From NCBI GenBank assembly GCA_045114175.1, contig JBGUJZ010000048.1:1-64000 (forward strand): a DNA stretch of 64,000 nt, read 5' to 3'. Under the pieces are notes generated by a model, which was given only the letters and a program-made list of their open reading frames with translations, ran no database searches and had not been told where the DNA came from. Each line of letters starts with the position of its first letter. Positions within the stretch are counted from its first letter, which is position 1. Positions 8,620 through 16,498 of the stretch are shown here, piece after piece. Made by a program: the position numbers and the translations under genes. Source of the DNA: Cacconaster sp045114175 (lineage in GTDB: Bacteria > Bacteroidota > Bacteroidia > Bacteroidales > UBA932).

Positions 8620-9486
8620 CTAACTAAATCTTGAAAACTGTTGTTCGTAATGATTCTTAATCAAATCGTCACACGGGAAGGTTTGATAATATAATACAAT
8701 TGCCAATCTATTAAAAGCTTCATTGTTAGGTGGGTCAATCTTTAACTCCTTCTTTAGGTGAAGTCTTAATAATTGGCACGAATAATCCGCAACTAAATGC
8801 CCAAAACAATACTTTTTCGTGTCTATAGTAAAACTATCCAACTGGTCCTGACTTATCCCTCTGCTATTAATACACGTATTCAACTCTTCTTGTTTCACCG
8901 GTGCAGAAACCTTATCTAAGTCAATGAATCTTAAACGCGATTTCTTGGGGAATATGGAGTCGTCTTGCTGAAATAAAAGAAAATCGGCTTTAACTCCACA
9001 AGTAATATCGCTAATAAAATGATTATAGCGTTCCTCAATTACTGGCGGGCAAAGTCCAACGGCCGAAAAACTGATAGCAAGATTCTTAATTATAGGTAGA
9101 GTAAATACTTCGTTCTCCCAACTATAACCGTAAGTGTAGAAAACTCTTCTATCTGCAATACGTTTCATGAGTAGTTCATCAAACTCATTATCCATACAAA
9201 TCAATACAGTGTTGATATCATTATCAATCAAGACCGTCGATAATTCCTTAAGGACTGTTTTTGAGCCAATTGACTTGAACTTTAACCGTTTATCATTCCA
9301 ATAATGCCTGAAAAGATTACTCCAGAAAGCGATGTCAAGAGTTTGGTCATTATAATAACCGTCGTTCAGGACTACATTAATATTGAAAGACTTACCCCCG
9401 CCTTCAAGATACACAACGTAATCAACATTATGGAATAAATGCTCGTTGTTCAACCCGCTGGCAGTTCGAATAAAGCTACTCTCCAT
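8620..9486 (-). CDS. DUF4435 Toprim-like nuclease, AriB-like effector of a PARIS-type system
   Basis: A 288-residue protein when started at the ATG at 9486, 11 bp inside the end of the ATPase gene. This start gives MESSFIRTASG; a longer frame from 9555 is possible but overlaps the ATPase Walker B region and looks spurious. Toprim-type residues are visible: E28 in VVYLEGGG, and the acidic cluster D99-x-E101-x-D103 in ICMDNEFDEL, followed by GYSWENEVF, as expected for DUF4435. In PARIS, AriB is released by the ATPase AriA when phage anti-restriction proteins are sensed and cleaves host tRNA. From memory, the catalytic Glu of AriB lies near the same position. DNA is strongly AT-rich relative to flanks, a sign of transfer. 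Confidence 0.78.
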   Translation of the reverse strand: MESSFIRTASGLNNEHLFHNVDYVVYLEGGGKSFNINVVLNDGYYNDQTLDIAFWSNLFRHYWNDKRLKFKSIGSKTVLKELSTVLIDNDINTVLICMDNEFDELLMKRIADRRVFYTYGYSWENEVFTLPIIKNLAISFSAVGLCPPVIEERYNHFISDITCGVKADFLLFQQDDSIFPKKSRLRFIDLDKVSAPVKQEELNTCINSRGISQDQLDSFTIDTKKYCFGHLVADYSCQLLRLHLKKELKIDPPNNEAFNRLAIVLYYQTFPCDDLIKNHYEQQFSRFS

Positions 9487-10720
9487 AGACAAGTTTATCA
9501 ATTCTAATCGTTTTGGTTTGATAAGGGCCAACGATGTCAGGAGAGTGAGTGGCAAAAATAATCTGCGAATCGGAATTCAGCCTCCTGATACTTGAGACTA
9601 GTTTTTCTTGCCATTCAATATGTAGTGAAAGCTCTGGCTCATCAGCAATATAAACGTAGTTTTCTCCTCTTCCTTGAAGAAGGGCCTGACCCAATATGAT
9701 CAATAGCTGTCTTTCACCAGAACTCAAATAAGAAATATCAAAGTGATGCCCATCTTCTCCCTCAACCATCAATTCGTTTGAAGGACTTACAATCAAGGTC
9801 TTGTGCTGGAAAAGATCTTTAATTATCTCTAAAAACAGATCTCTTTTCTCAAATATGCGCTTTTGTTTTTTTGTAACAGTATACCACTCTTTAATGATGG
9901 CCTGAATGCGCAATTGATTGAAAAAGAAAGAAAAATCTTTAACACCAATATGCTTTGTTTTAATTAAGCTATCTTGACAATGCTTTAATCCTTCATAAAA
10001 AGAAGAAATCTTTTCACTCGACTCAGGGATAGAGAACATATTATATATCGAAGTGAGTTTCTTCTTTATAAGCTCGTAATCAGCTGACAAAGATTGAGTA
10101 AGATCTTGTTCATTATCAATAACATCAAGTAATGATGAAAAAATGAACTTTTGGAACCCTTCAGTTTCAACATTACTTTGGTTCTGTAATTGAGAAAAAT
10201 AACCTGTTAAGTCTTTTGAGAGTTTATCTAACACTAGATCCGGGATTGAACTGTCTCTCTCTGGCTCTTCAGAAAGAATGCTAGTTCGATTAACGGAGAC
10301 CCATGATAAACGAACTAATCTATCAATTCGATTCTTGATTTCAGCAAGAATTGGATGGCGATACATATAGCGAGGGCCAAATCTTCTTCCCAAACGTTCG
10401 AATTCAAAACCATTTAAAGGGAAACTTGTATCACCTTCATCTCGAATCTTTATTGTATAGATAATTCCCGGGCCATCTTCTCCATTCTTCTTTTTAACCC
10501 CAATATAGGATGAGTCATCAAAAGTAATTATGATCTCCGCGAAAGGAAGGTGCATTAGCGACCCTATATCCAACCTCAGAGTTGATGTTAAAATGCTGAT
10601 GATGGTGGTTTTTCCTGTGCCGTTAGGGCCAATAAGAAAATTAGTGTCTGGATTAAGGCCAATCTGGAAATCTCTATCTCCCCAGAATTTTGAGATAAAA
10701 ATAGTCTGAATTTTACTCAT
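9476..10720 (-). CDS. ABC/AAA ATPase, AriA-like sensor of a PARIS-type system
   Basis: A 414-residue ATPase with Walker A GPNGTGKTT (31-39), a long helical insertion (about 120-320), an ABC-type signature LSSGER (332-337), Walker B YIADE (D360, E361), and an H-loop ATHSP (H392). This layout fits AAA_15/AAA_21 (OLD/AriA-type) ATPases. Its translational coupling to a DUF4435 Toprim protein is the PARIS arrangement, in which AriA scaffolds and restrains AriB until triggered by phage proteins. Size fits AriA. It is the first gene of a four-gene operon and has a recognisable promoter at 10745-10777. An OLD nuclease or retron-type ATPase is less likely because the Toprim domain is in a separate DUF4435 protein. 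Confidence 0.8.
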   Translation of the reverse strand: MSKIQTIFISKFWGDRDFQIGLNPDTNFLIGPNGTGKTTIISILTSTLRLDIGSLMHLPFAEIIITFDDSSYIGVKKKNGEDGPGIIYTIKIRDEGDTSFPLNGFEFERLGRRFGPRYMYRHPILAEIKNRIDRLVRLSWVSVNRTSILSEEPERDSSIPDLVLDKLSKDLTGYFSQLQNQSNVETEGFQKFIFSSLLDVIDNEQDLTQSLSADYELIKKKLTSIYNMFSIPESSEKISSFYEGLKHCQDSLIKTKHIGVKDFSFFFNQLRIQAIIKEWYTVTKKQKRIFEKRDLFLEIIKDLFQHKTLIVSPSNELMVEGEDGHHFDISYLSSGERQLLIILGQALLQGRGENYVYIADEPELSLHIEWQEKLVSSIRRLNSDSQIIFATHSPDIVGPYQTKTIRIDKLVYGE

Positions 10721-10744
10721 GGAATTTAGAAGTCAGTGTTTTGT

Positions 10745-10777
10745 CAAATATAGTGAATTATTACATATCAAATGAAA
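10745..10777 (-). promoter_or_regulatory. Promoter of the four-gene defence operon
   Basis: On the minus strand TATATTTG lies at 10752-10745, with TTTC at 10777-10774 (21-bp spacer) or TTTG at 10772-10769 (16-bp spacer) as the upstream box. The -7 box is a clean match; the -33 box is approximate. It sits 24 bp ahead of the ATPase start. Confidence 0.55.
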
Positions 10778-10782
10778 CTGCA

Positions 10783-10992
10783 TCATTTATCTATTCCCTT
10801 GACAACTTGTTTGAATTTAGTCGCCGTCTCAAAGAGCCACATCGCTGCTTCGGACCATTTGGTGCGGTCCTTTACGTTGATGGAGTAGTAGAGGAGGATG
10901 CGGCTGGATTTGCCAGCATCGCGAAACTCTACATCTTTACCAATGGTTTCTTTGAAAACGTCAGCGTGTTCTTCAAGTTGGTGGAAGACTCT
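10783..10992 (-). pseudogene. C-terminal remnant of a DUF4268-domain protein
   Basis: Reading the minus strand directly after the phosphodiesterase stop codon (10995-10993), in the same frame, gives 69 sense codons ending in TGA at 10785-10783. The peptide contains FHQLEEHADVFKETIGKDVE, FRDAGKSSRILLYYS, and KWSEAAMWLFETATKFKQVV, which fits the second half of a DUF4268 domain (E-W/F-R-x-x-x-x-K-x-S-R-I core). DUF4268 proteins are often found in restriction or defence islands. There is no start codon and the N-terminal half is missing, so this is a truncated relic marking the island edge. In-frame placement behind the upstream stop is probably chance. Confidence 0.55.
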
Positions 10993-11781
10993 CTACAGAA
11001 ACAATCTCGGGTCGTTGGTGATGATGCCATCGACGCCTGCGGGAAGTTTGGACACGTCGTTTACGGTCCAGACTTTCACCTCTTTGCCAGCTGCATGCAT
11101 CTTGCGGATGAAGCGACGGGTGGCAAAACTGTGATGAATGTTGAAAGAGGCGATGTAGTGGTATTTCTTAAGTGAAAAACGGGTGAGATGCATGTCGAAG
11201 CAGAGTCCGAAGGGGAGACGCATCACGAGCAGTTTCTCCAGTCGTAGGGTGGAATCCAGCGCATGGAAGTTCTCCAAGACCAAGTCGTCGAATGACTGGA
11301 ACACGGTGGACTCGCGCATCTGAGCCGAATCGATGGCTTTCAAAATCTTCGCTTCGATGCCCGGATACTGGTCCTTCCGGTTGCGCTTGACCTCCAAAAG
11401 CAGGTTGCACTGGCCTTTCACAACAGAGAGCACCTCCTCCAGCGTAGGGATGGTTTCGTCGTATAGATTGCCCTCCGCATCCTTGATCCGGGCCTGCCGG
11501 ATCTCCGCCAGCGTGAGATCTTCAATCCGGCCACCGTGGTCCGTAGTTCTGTCCAGCGTAGGGTCATGGCAGACAATCAGGGCTCCGTCCGCACTCTGGT
11601 GGACATCGATTTCCACGGCATCCGCTCCGATCGCAATTCCCTTGAGGATGCAGGAAACGGTGTTCTCGTTGCCCAGGAAAGCGCCGCCGCGGTGTGCAGT
11701 AACGGTCATTTTTGCAGGATTGGTGGCAAGAGCGCCAATCGACCATCCCAGCAGAATACCAACTATTAGATACTTTTTCAT
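10993..11781 (-). CDS. Glycerophosphodiester phosphodiesterase
   Basis: A 262-residue exported protein. The start at 11781 gives a signal peptide (MKKYLIVGILLGWSIGALAT) and leaves the mature GDPD fold; an upstream ATG at 11838 would place 19 extra residues before it and overlaps the promoter. Catalytic landmarks are HRGG with ENT in AHRGGAFLGNENT, EIDVHQSADG and VCHDPTLDRTT, and the C-terminal DGIITNDP. It hydrolyses glycerophosphodiesters to glycerol-3-phosphate and an alcohol, probably in the periplasm. The 3' end abuts the DUF4268 relic, so the defence island seems to begin immediately after this gene. It is transcribed divergently from the membrane protein at 11863. Confidence 0.9.
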   Translation of the reverse strand: MKKYLIVGILLGWSIGALATNPAKMTVTAHRGGAFLGNENTVSCILKGIAIGADAVEIDVHQSADGALIVCHDPTLDRTTDHGGRIEDLTLAEIRQARIKDAEGNLYDETIPTLEEVLSVVKGQCNLLLEVKRNRKDQYPGIEAKILKAIDSAQMRESTVFQSFDDLVLENFHALDSTLRLEKLLVMRLPFGLCFDMHLTRFSLKKYHYIASFNIHHSFATRRFIRKMHAAGKEVKVWTVNDVSKLPAGVDGIITNDPRLFL

Positions 11782-11791
11782 GATTTCCCGA

Positions 11792-11821
11792 TTGTTTTCT
11801 GCAAAGATAGTGTTATATTTG
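11792..11821 (+). promoter_or_regulatory. Promoter of the membrane-protein gene
   Basis: TTG at 11792-11794 and TATATTTG at 11814-11821, 19-bp spacer, 41 bp before the ATG at 11863. Confidence 0.55.
11802..11809 (-). promoter_or_regulatory. -7 box of the phosphodiesterase promoter, overlapping the divergent promoter
   Basis: The minus strand reads TATCTTTG across 11809-11802, 20 bp from the start at 11781. It lies inside the spacer of the plus-strand promoter, so the two polymerases would compete for the same DNA. Confidence 0.5.
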
Positions 11822-11862
11822 GTCAATTTTTGAAACAAAAACCAACTCTAAACTAAACCTAT

Positions 11863-12456
11863 ATGGAAAAAATTGACATTATCAAGACCATCAAAGATGG
11901 CTGCACGTTCGGCTTCAAGAACTTCTGGATGCTGCTTCTTACGTCGCTCCTCTATGTGATTACGTGCTGGATTCCCTACGTCAACGTAGGTACGACGGTT
12001 GGCTTCTACAAAGCTATCATCGCAATCGGCCGTGGCGAGAAGATCGATCCGGTGGCTATCTTCAAGAAAGAGAATTACGCTTATTTCAGCGATTTCTTCC
12101 TGCTGATGGGCCTCAGCACCATGGGCTATGTGGTGGCATTCTTCATGGGTATCCTCCCCGTGATGGCTATTGCATGGATGTTCGCAATGTTCTTCCTGAT
12201 TGACAAGAAGCTCCCTGCACTCAAGGCTCTCGGTCTCAGCTACAAGGCAACCCTCGGTGAGAAATGGCGCATCCTCGCTATCCTGCTTCTCTGCGGTCTT
12301 GCATTCGGTATCATTTCCTGCATCCTTGCCCTTATCCCGTTCCTGGGCGGTCTGCTCGTTTTCTGTGCTTCCATCGTCTTCATGGCAATCATGATGGCAG
12401 TGGAGAGCATCATGTTCAACCACTTCAACAAGAAGGCTGACGCTATCGCAGAATAA
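11863..12456 (+). CDS. Hypothetical multi-pass membrane protein
   Basis: A 197-residue protein with about five hydrophobic segments: roughly residues 20-45, 78-98, 98-112, 135-155 and 158-183, joined by short charged loops. A repeated theme of an amphipathic helix followed by a Gly-rich membrane helix (GFYKAIIAIGRGEKIDP, then SYKATLGEKWR) resembles DUF975-like or glycerophosphoryl-diester-linked membrane domains, but I cannot name the family. The gene is alone, with its own promoter and terminator (12480-12507). Its divergence from a GDPD gene may hint at a lipid-related role; that is weak inference. Confidence 0.75.
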   Translation: MEKIDIIKTIKDGCTFGFKNFWMLLLTSLLYVITCWIPYVNVGTTVGFYKAIIAIGRGEKIDPVAIFKKENYAYFSDFFLLMGLSTMGYVVAFFMGILPVMAIAWMFAMFFLIDKKLPALKALGLSYKATLGEKWRILAILLLCGLAFGIISCILALIPFLGGLLVFCASIVFMAIMMAVESIMFNHFNKKADAIAE

Positions 12457-12479
12457 TCCTTTTCTGGAGAAAAGAGAAT

Positions 12480-12507
12480 CGGCGGTCCTTCCAGGCCGCC
12501 GTTTTTT
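12480..12507 (+). terminator. Rho-independent terminator after the membrane-protein gene
   Basis: CGGCGG (12480-12485) pairs with CCGCCG (12496-12501), 10-nt loop, followed by six T (12502-12507). The T-run overlaps the stop codon of the convergent cls gene. Confidence 0.85.
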
Positions 12508-13960
12508 ATGTGAGTGAGGAGATGAGTCCGATCAACTTGCGGAAGAATCGTTTGTAGCGAGGTGTGGCAAGAATCTCTTCCAGCGTTATCTCGCGGCAGA
12601 GGGTGAGATCCTCCTCAAAGATAGCCTTGTTGCGCAGGGCTGTCTCTTCGTCGTAGATATAGGTATTTACCTCGTAATTGAGGTTGAAACTGCGGTTGTC
12701 TATGTTTGCGCTGCCGATGCTCGAGAGATAGTCGTCGCAGACAAAGGTCTTACTGTGGATGAAGTTGCCGCTTCGCTCATAGATTCGGATTCCAGCATCC
12801 AGGCACTGCCGATAGTAGGACTTGTTGATGGAGCCCATCATGATGGTGTCGTTCTTTTCGGGAATCATCAGACGCACATCCACGCCTGACAGGGCGGCTG
12901 CTTTCAACGCGCTGAGCACGGCGACAGGCGGCGCAAAATAGGGCGTCTGGAGCCAGATATACTTGCGGGCATTGAGCAGGATCCATTCGTAACTCATCTG
13001 GAGGACCGGCTGCCGTCCGTCCGGTTCATCCTGGACCACCTGCACCAGCTTGCCCGTCAGGGGCGCATTTGCCTCCATCGTGGAGCCCTGCAGCATCGGA
13101 TAGAAGTGGGGGAGCGGATGGTCGAGCTTGCCGCCGCCAATGATCCATGAATCCAGGAAGATGAACTGCAAGGCCGCCACGGCATTGCCCGTGAGGCGCA
13201 GATGGGTGTCGCGCCAAATCTGGAAGTAGTTGTTGTTGATGTTCATGCCGCCCGTGTAGCCGATGCGTCCGTCTATGACCACAATCTTGCGGTGGTTTCG
13301 GTAGTTGAGGCGGGTAGGCAACTCCAGCAGGTGGCGACGCGGATCGGTGAACTTGAGCACCTCTATCCCGGCGCGGCGCATACGGCCGTAATAGCCCGGG
13401 AAGAGTGAAAAGTTGACGATGTTTTCGTTGATGAAGCGGACCTTGACGCCCTCTTTAGCTTTCTGGATCAGGATGTTCCGGACGTCTTCACTGCCACTGT
13501 CGGTGCCAAAGCGGAAATACTCGATATGGATGGATTCCCGGGCATTTCGCAAATCTTCCAGCAGCAGTTCATACTTGCGCTTGCCTTCGGTGATGACCTC
13601 AAAGGCGTTGTCATCGCTGACGCAGGGATGGAATCCGGTTCCCAGCATGCGTGCCAGCGGGCGGAACTCCTCACGCACCAGATCGTCTTTCGCGTGGCCA
13701 AAGAGCAGTTGTTCCAGTTCCGGGCTGGTTTCCGCCTTCAGCAGCGCGGTATAGCGACGGTGGCGGCGATTGAAGACATAGTGATACCGGTTGTTGATGC
13801 CAAAGAGCAGATACAGCACCATGCCTAAGATCGGTAGCAGGATGATGGCCAGAATCCATGCGAGCTTGGCAGCGGGGGCGGCATCGTCAAAAACAATGAC
13901 CACCACACTGCTGACCATCAGCAGGATAATGAAAACGGTAAGAAAGGAGGTCCAAAACAT
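12506..13960 (-). CDS. cls: Cardiolipin synthase
   Basis: A 484-residue phospholipase-D-superfamily enzyme. Two N-terminal membrane helices (about 5-25 and 33-53) precede two HKD motifs: NHRKIVVIDGRIGYTGG (near residue 222) and HSKTFVCDDYLSSIGSANID (near residue 398). It joins two phosphatidylglycerol molecules to cardiolipin and glycerol at the inner membrane. Length matches bacterial ClsA-type enzymes. It is monocistronic, with a TATCTTTG box on the minus strand at 13985-13978, and diverges from plsX, another phospholipid gene, which makes joint control possible. Confidence 0.93.
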   Translation of the reverse strand: MFWTSFLTVFIILLMVSSVVVIVFDDAAPAAKLAWILAIILLPILGMVLYLLFGINNRYHYVFNRRHRRYTALLKAETSPELEQLLFGHAKDDLVREEFRPLARMLGTGFHPCVSDDNAFEVITEGKRKYELLLEDLRNARESIHIEYFRFGTDSGSEDVRNILIQKAKEGVKVRFINENIVNFSLFPGYYGRMRRAGIEVLKFTDPRRHLLELPTRLNYRNHRKIVVIDGRIGYTGGMNINNNYFQIWRDTHLRLTGNAVAALQFIFLDSWIIGGGKLDHPLPHFYPMLQGSTMEANAPLTGKLVQVVQDEPDGRQPVLQMSYEWILLNARKYIWLQTPYFAPPVAVLSALKAAALSGVDVRLMIPEKNDTIMMGSINKSYYRQCLDAGIRIYERSGNFIHSKTFVCDDYLSSIGSANIDNRSFNLNYEVNTYIYDEETALRNKAIFEEDLTLCREITLEEILATPRYKRFFRKLIGLISSLT

Positions 13961-13977
13961 ATCCGGTAATCCTGTGT

Positions 13978-13985
13978 CAAAGATA
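13978..13985 (-). promoter_or_regulatory. -7 box of the cls promoter
   Basis: Minus-strand TATCTTTG, 18 bp ahead of the cls start. A plus-strand TACATTTG lies close by at 13996-14003, only 4 bp before the plsX ATG, too near for an ordinary leader and with no upstream TTTG, so I do not call it as a promoter. Confidence 0.5.
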
Positions 13986-14007
13986 AGGATTTTCTTACAT
14001 TTGCATC

Positions 14008-15027
14008 ATGATTAAGATTATCGTAGACTGCTTCGGCGGCGACCATAGCCCGCAAGCCAATATAGAAGGAGCCCTCTCGGCTCTTGAGAAGAATAACGAC
14101 CTTCACCTGATCCTCACGGGCGATGAAGAAATCATTTGGGAAGCCCTTGACGGAAAGTCTTATGACCCTTCCCGACTGGAGGTAGTGCATGCCCCGCAGG
14201 TGATTACCTGTGACGACAAACCCACCGATGCCATCCGTATGAAGCGCGATTCCTCCATGATGAAGGGAATCATCTTGTTGCGCGATCGCGACGACATCGC
14301 CGGCATGGTGAGCATTGGATCGACCGGTGCGCTGGTGACTGGTGCCCTGGTGCGGCTGGGCCGTCTGAAAGGGGTTATCCGTCCCGCATTCTGCCCCATC
14401 CTGCCTACCATGACCGGAGGCATTGTGGGTATCTGCGATTCCGGCGCCAATGTGGAGGTGGATGCCGCCATGCTGCGCCAGTTCGCCATCATGGCTTCGC
14501 TCTATCTGCAGAATGTCTATGATGTGGCTTCGCCGCGGACCTCGCTGCTCAATGTGGGGGTGGAGCCTGGCAAGGGCGATGCCATCCGCCAGGAGGCGTA
14601 CGGTCTGCTCAAAGAGACCGAGTGCCTGAACTTTACGGGCAATATGGAGAGCCGCGACCTACTCAGCGGTAACCACGATATCGTGGTCTGCGACGGCTTC
14701 TCAGGCAATGTCCTGACAAAAACCACGGAAGGCACGGCTCTGGAGATGCTCAAACTGCTCAAGGGCAAGATCTATTCCCGCACCCGTTACAAGATCGGCG
14801 CACTGCTGATGAAGCGGATGTTCAAGGAAATCAAGGATTTTATGAACTACCAGAACTACGGCGGCAGCGTCCTGCTAGGCACCTCGAAGGTGGTGGTGAA
14901 GGGACACGGCTCCGCCAAGAGCGTTTCCATCGAGAAATGCATAGAGCAGGCCTATAAAATGGAACTTAGCGGGCTCGGTCCCAAGATTGAAGCCGAACTC
15001 GCTAAGTACGAGCACTACGAAGAGTAG
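14008..15027 (+). CDS. plsX: Phosphate acyltransferase PlsX
   Basis: A 339-residue protein starting MIKIIVDCFGGDHSPQ, the PlsX N-terminal motif (normally D-A-M-G-G-D; here D-C-F-G-G-D), with STGALVTGALVRLGRL (about 105-120), GxDSGANVEVD-like ICDSGANVEVDAAML, and VCDGFSGNVLTKTTEG. PlsX converts acyl-ACP and phosphate to acyl-phosphate for PlsY, the first step of phosphatidic acid synthesis. Usually it is next to rpmF and fabH; here it is isolated and diverges from cls. Converges on the DUF1846 gene, with a hairpin over both 3' ends. Confidence 0.93.
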   Translation: MIKIIVDCFGGDHSPQANIEGALSALEKNNDLHLILTGDEEIIWEALDGKSYDPSRLEVVHAPQVITCDDKPTDAIRMKRDSSMMKGIILLRDRDDIAGMVSIGSTGALVTGALVRLGRLKGVIRPAFCPILPTMTGGIVGICDSGANVEVDAAMLRQFAIMASLYLQNVYDVASPRTSLLNVGVEPGKGDAIRQEAYGLLKETECLNFTGNMESRDLLSGNHDIVVCDGFSGNVLTKTTEGTALEMLKLLKGKIYSRTRYKIGALLMKRMFKEIKDFMNYQNYGGSVLLGTSKVVVKGHGSAKSVSIEKCIEQAYKMELSGLGPKIEAELAKYEHYEE

Positions 15028-15055
15028 CGATCCTAGCCCTTCTTGACGGGATCGC
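15027..15055. terminator. Probable bidirectional terminator between plsX and the DUF1846 gene
   Basis: GCGATCC (15027-15033) and GGATCGC (15049-15055) form a 7-bp perfect stem with a 15-nt loop. It overlaps the plsX stop and the last codons of the DUF1846 gene. There is no clear T-run on either side. Confidence 0.4.
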
Positions 15056-16496
15056 AGGTCAGGTCGATTCCGAGTTTCTTGAACGTTTTCCGGTCCACTT
15101 CACTCAGCATCACGGTGGAGTGCATCTGGCATCCGTGCAGTTCGGGCAGTTGGGCCAGCGCGCGGCGGCAGTTGTCGTCCTGCGGTGCCAGCATCGAGAG
15201 CGCTACGAGCACCTCGTCACTGTGCAGGCGCGGGTTGTGGCCGTGCAGGTAGGTGACCTTGGTTTTCTGGATGGGCTCGATCATGCTCTGCGGGATGAGT
15301 TTCACGTTGTGGTCAATCCCGGCCAGGTGCTTGGTCACATTGAGAATCAGTGCGGCGCTCGGTCCCAGCAGCGGGGAGGTTTTGGCCGTGATAATCTCAC
15401 CGTCCGGCAGCTCGATGGCTGCTGAATGAACGCCGGCCTCCTCCATACGCTGTCTCGCGGCGACGGTGGTGCGGCGGAACTCGGTTGTAATCTGCGCCTG
15501 CTTCATCAGGAGGGCGATCTTGTTGACCTCGCTGTCGCTCACATCGCCTTCGGCCAGCTTGTCGAGCGCCGTGTAGTAGCGGCGCACGATCTCGTTCTTG
15601 GCCGCATTGCAGCAGGCCTCTTCGTCACTGATGCAGAAGCCGATCATATTGACGCCCATGTCGGTGGGCGACTTGTAGGGGTTCTGCCCGTAAATGCCCT
15701 CAAATAGGGCGTTGAGCACCGGGAAGATCTCGATGTCGCGGTTGTAGTTTACAGCCGTGGTGCCGTAGGCTTCCAGGTGGAACGGGTCGATCATGTTGAC
15801 GTCGTTCAAGTCGGCGGTAGCAGCCTCGTATGCCAGGTTCAGTGGGTGCTTCAGTGGCAGGTTCCAGATGGGGAAGGTCTCAAATTTGGCATAGCCGGCC
15901 TTGATGCCCCGTTTGTGCTCTTGATAGAGTTGGCTCAGACAGACAGCCATCTTGCCGCTGCCCGGCCCCGGAGCGGTGACCACCACGAGCGGGCGGGAGG
16001 TCTGCACATAGTCATTCTTGCCGAATCCCTCTTCGGAATCAATCAGGGCCACATTATTCGGATAGCCTTCGATGGTGTGATGGTAATAGACCTTGATGCC
16101 CTTGCGGCTCAGCTTGGCACGATATGCATCGGCACTGGCCTGGCCGTTGTAATGGGTAATGACGACGGAACCCACCAGGAAATTGCGTTTGCGGAACTCG
16201 TCCCGCAGGCGCAGTACATCCTCGTCGTAGGTGATGCCCAGATCGCCCCGAATCTTGTTTTTCTCGATGTCGATGGCGCTGATGACGATGATAATCTCTA
16301 CGTCGTCAATCAGCTGGGTGAGCATCTTCAACTTGCTGTCCGGCTCGAATCCGGGAAGGACCCGGCTGGCGTGGTGGTCGTCGAAGAGCTTGCCGCCGAA
16401 CTCCATATAGAGCTTGTCCCCGAACTGCGCGATGCGCTCGCGGATGTGCTCCGACTGGATCCGGACGTATTTTCCGTTGTCAAAACCGATTCTCAT
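15033..16496 (-). CDS. DUF1846 family protein, putative nucleotide-binding
   Basis: A 487-residue protein recognisable as DUF1846 from MRIGFDNGKYVRIQSEHI, FGGKLFDDHHASRVLPGF, HYNGQASADAYRAKL and YLHGHNPRLHSDEVL. A glycine-rich APGPGSGKMA (175-184) looks like a phosphate-binding loop. Structures of the family show a Rossmann-like fold; the reaction is unknown. It starts 2 bp after the CofE-like ligase gene and is the last gene of the purine/folate operon, so a role in nucleotide or one-carbon metabolism is suggested by context only. Length is normal for the family. Confidence 0.85.
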   Translation of the reverse strand: MRIGFDNGKYVRIQSEHIRERIAQFGDKLYMEFGGKLFDDHHASRVLPGFEPDSKLKMLTQLIDDVEIIIVISAIDIEKNKIRGDLGITYDEDVLRLRDEFRKRNFLVGSVVITHYNGQASADAYRAKLSRKGIKVYYHHTIEGYPNNVALIDSEEGFGKNDYVQTSRPLVVVTAPGPGSGKMAVCLSQLYQEHKRGIKAGYAKFETFPIWNLPLKHPLNLAYEAATADLNDVNMIDPFHLEAYGTTAVNYNRDIEIFPVLNALFEGIYGQNPYKSPTDMGVNMIGFCISDEEACCNAAKNEIVRRYYTALDKLAEGDVSDSEVNKIALLMKQAQITTEFRRTTVAARQRMEEAGVHSAAIELPDGEIITAKTSPLLGPSAALILNVTKHLAGIDHNVKLIPQSMIEPIQKTKVTYLHGHNPRLHSDEVLVALSMLAPQDDNCRRALAQLPELHGCQMHSTVMLSEVDRKTFKKLGIDLTCDPVKKG

Positions 16497-16498
16497 GG

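Noticed and set aside
9487..9555. Longer N-terminus for the DUF4435 protein
   Set aside because: It would add 23 residues encoded within the ATPase C-terminus out of phase; the ATG at 9486 gives the normal distance to the Toprim Glu.
13996..14003. TACATTTG as a plsX promoter
   Set aside because: It ends 4 bp before the ATG and has no TTTG at the right distance upstream; it would give a leaderless message.
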